A stretch of 6,408 nucleotides of DNA from Salibacter sp031581065 (GTDB lineage: Bacteria > Bacteroidota > Bacteroidia > Flavobacteriales_G > Salibacteraceae): positions 1 to 6,408 of the forward strand of contig NZ_JAVLBN010000073.1 in assembly GCF_031581065.1 (NCBI RefSeq). The letters are read 5' to 3'. How positions within the stretch are numbered: position 1 is the first letter of the stretch; the number at the start of each line of letters is the position of its first letter. This document shows positions 5,995 to 6,408 of the stretch, piece after piece. The notes below the pieces were generated by a model, which was given only the letters and a program-made list of their open reading frames with translations, did no database searches and was not told the origin of the DNA. The position numbers and the translations under genes were made by a program.

Positions 5995-6096
5995 GTCTCA
6001 TCAGAGGCGATTTTTATCCGTTCCGTATAATAGCACATTATCTAAATCGCAATCCCGTTCCTCACGTTACGAGGAGTATCGCTGACTGATGAGTCG
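5995..6096. repeat. Structured non-coding element with nested inverted arms
   Basis: The outer arms are CTCATCAG (5997-6004) and CTGATGAG (6086-6093). Inside, GCGATTT (6007-6013) pairs with AAATCGC (6044-6050), while its first five bases could instead pair with ATCGC (6078-6082). Smaller stems are ATAAT/ATTAT (6027-6031, 6037-6041) and TCCTC/GAGGA (6059-6063, 6071-6075). No transposase or open frame of useful length is present, and no clear target duplication is visible. A REP- or MITE-like element or a structured RNA would fit. The following 6097-6227 shows nothing firm beyond a bulged 6-base inverted repeat (6187-6192, 6212-6217). Confidence 0.4.
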
Positions 6097-6227
6097 GGGC
6101 CAACGATTGGAGTTTGGTGTTGATTGATGTTAATTTGGGTTCGGTTGTTTTTTACTGTTTGTAAAAGCTCGTGGTTTGTTTAAGAGGTAGAAAGATTTAG
6201 TGATTTATTACTTCTACAGCATTATTA

Positions 6228-6408
6228 TCATAGCTTACTAATTATTTTATCCTTTATCCATTCAAATGCTTCTTCTTGTTCGTATTTCACTTCTGATCTT
6301 AAGAGACCTTCAGTATCGGTTAAGAAACTTCTGTCTTTTTCTTTGTCTTCTATATTTCTTAAAAACTGTTTCTGTGTAGGTTTTTTATCTACAACAAAAT
6401 TCATGTAC
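6228..6408 (-). CDS. 3' end of an AT-rich minus-strand gene (partial)
   Basis: On the minus strand a frame is open from the window edge to a TGA at 6230-6228. At least 59 codons are visible, with an internal ATG at 6404-6402; the codon before it (TAC, Tyr) is also open, so the gene probably continues beyond the window. The visible product is very charged (many Lys, Glu, Asp), with FLTDTEGLLRSEVKYEQEEA and EWIKDKIISKL near its end. Base composition is near 30% G+C, much lower than the three envelope genes. The F-x-x-D...LL...Y...EEAF pattern is reminiscent of the C-terminus of AbiEii-type nucleotidyltransferase toxins, but this is a weak impression only. It converges on the operon to its left. 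It is real coding sequence with fair confidence; the function is not established. Confidence 0.6.
   Translation of the reverse strand, partial: YMNFVVDKKPTQKQFLRNIEDKEKDRSFLTDTEGLLRSEVKYEQEEAFEWIKDKIISKL

Noticed and set aside
6002..6070. Minus-strand peptide of about 21 codons ending at 6002
   Set aside because: A stop lies just upstream and it has no start codon; the sequence is better explained as the structured element.
6083..6115. Hammerhead ribozyme, suggested by CTGATGAGTC
   Set aside because: The required GAAA of the catalytic core after stem II is absent; only the CUGAUGA half is present, explained by the inverted-repeat arm.

Overview
The window reads as chromosomal DNA from a member of the Bacteroidota, probably Flavobacteriales or a relative. 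The evidence is promoter-like TTTG/TAnnTTTG pairs, a lipoprotein carrying a Bacteroidota-type surface-export signal right after its lipid-anchored cysteine, outer-membrane barrels ending in aromatic residues, and a large protein with SprA-like sequence blocks. These are inferences by eye; no database search was run.

Layout. Bases 1-45 may be the last codons of an upstream gene. Bases 46-915 contain no convincing protein gene but are highly structured. A 95-base repeat occurs twice (52-146 and 570-664), each copy ending in a hairpin. Four short promoter-plus-terminator modules lie in tandem on the + strand, predicted to give RNAs of about 60-80 nt ending near 242, 349, 556 and 791. The outer two modules are paralogous to each other and the inner two look paralogous to each other. 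This putative small-RNA array is the most interesting part of the window. It is followed by a 60-base stretch without a single G, just before the long gene.

Bases 916-4383 encode an 1155-residue exported, probably outer-membrane protein with SprA-like blocks but about half the length of SprA. After a 139-base gap come two closely spaced genes, probably an operon: a predicted surface-exposed lipoprotein with a carboxypeptidase-regulatory-like beta-sandwich (4523-4999) and an outer-membrane beta-barrel (5023-5892), closed by a strong terminator at 5917-5950. All three proteins point to cell-envelope functions, and the last two may work together at the outer membrane.

The right end (5951-6227) is non-coding and holds two inverted-repeat structures, one a roughly 100-base element with nested arms. 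The last 181 bases are the 3' end of a minus-strand gene that runs off the window. It is markedly AT-rich compared with the + strand genes, so this edge may be an accessory junction.
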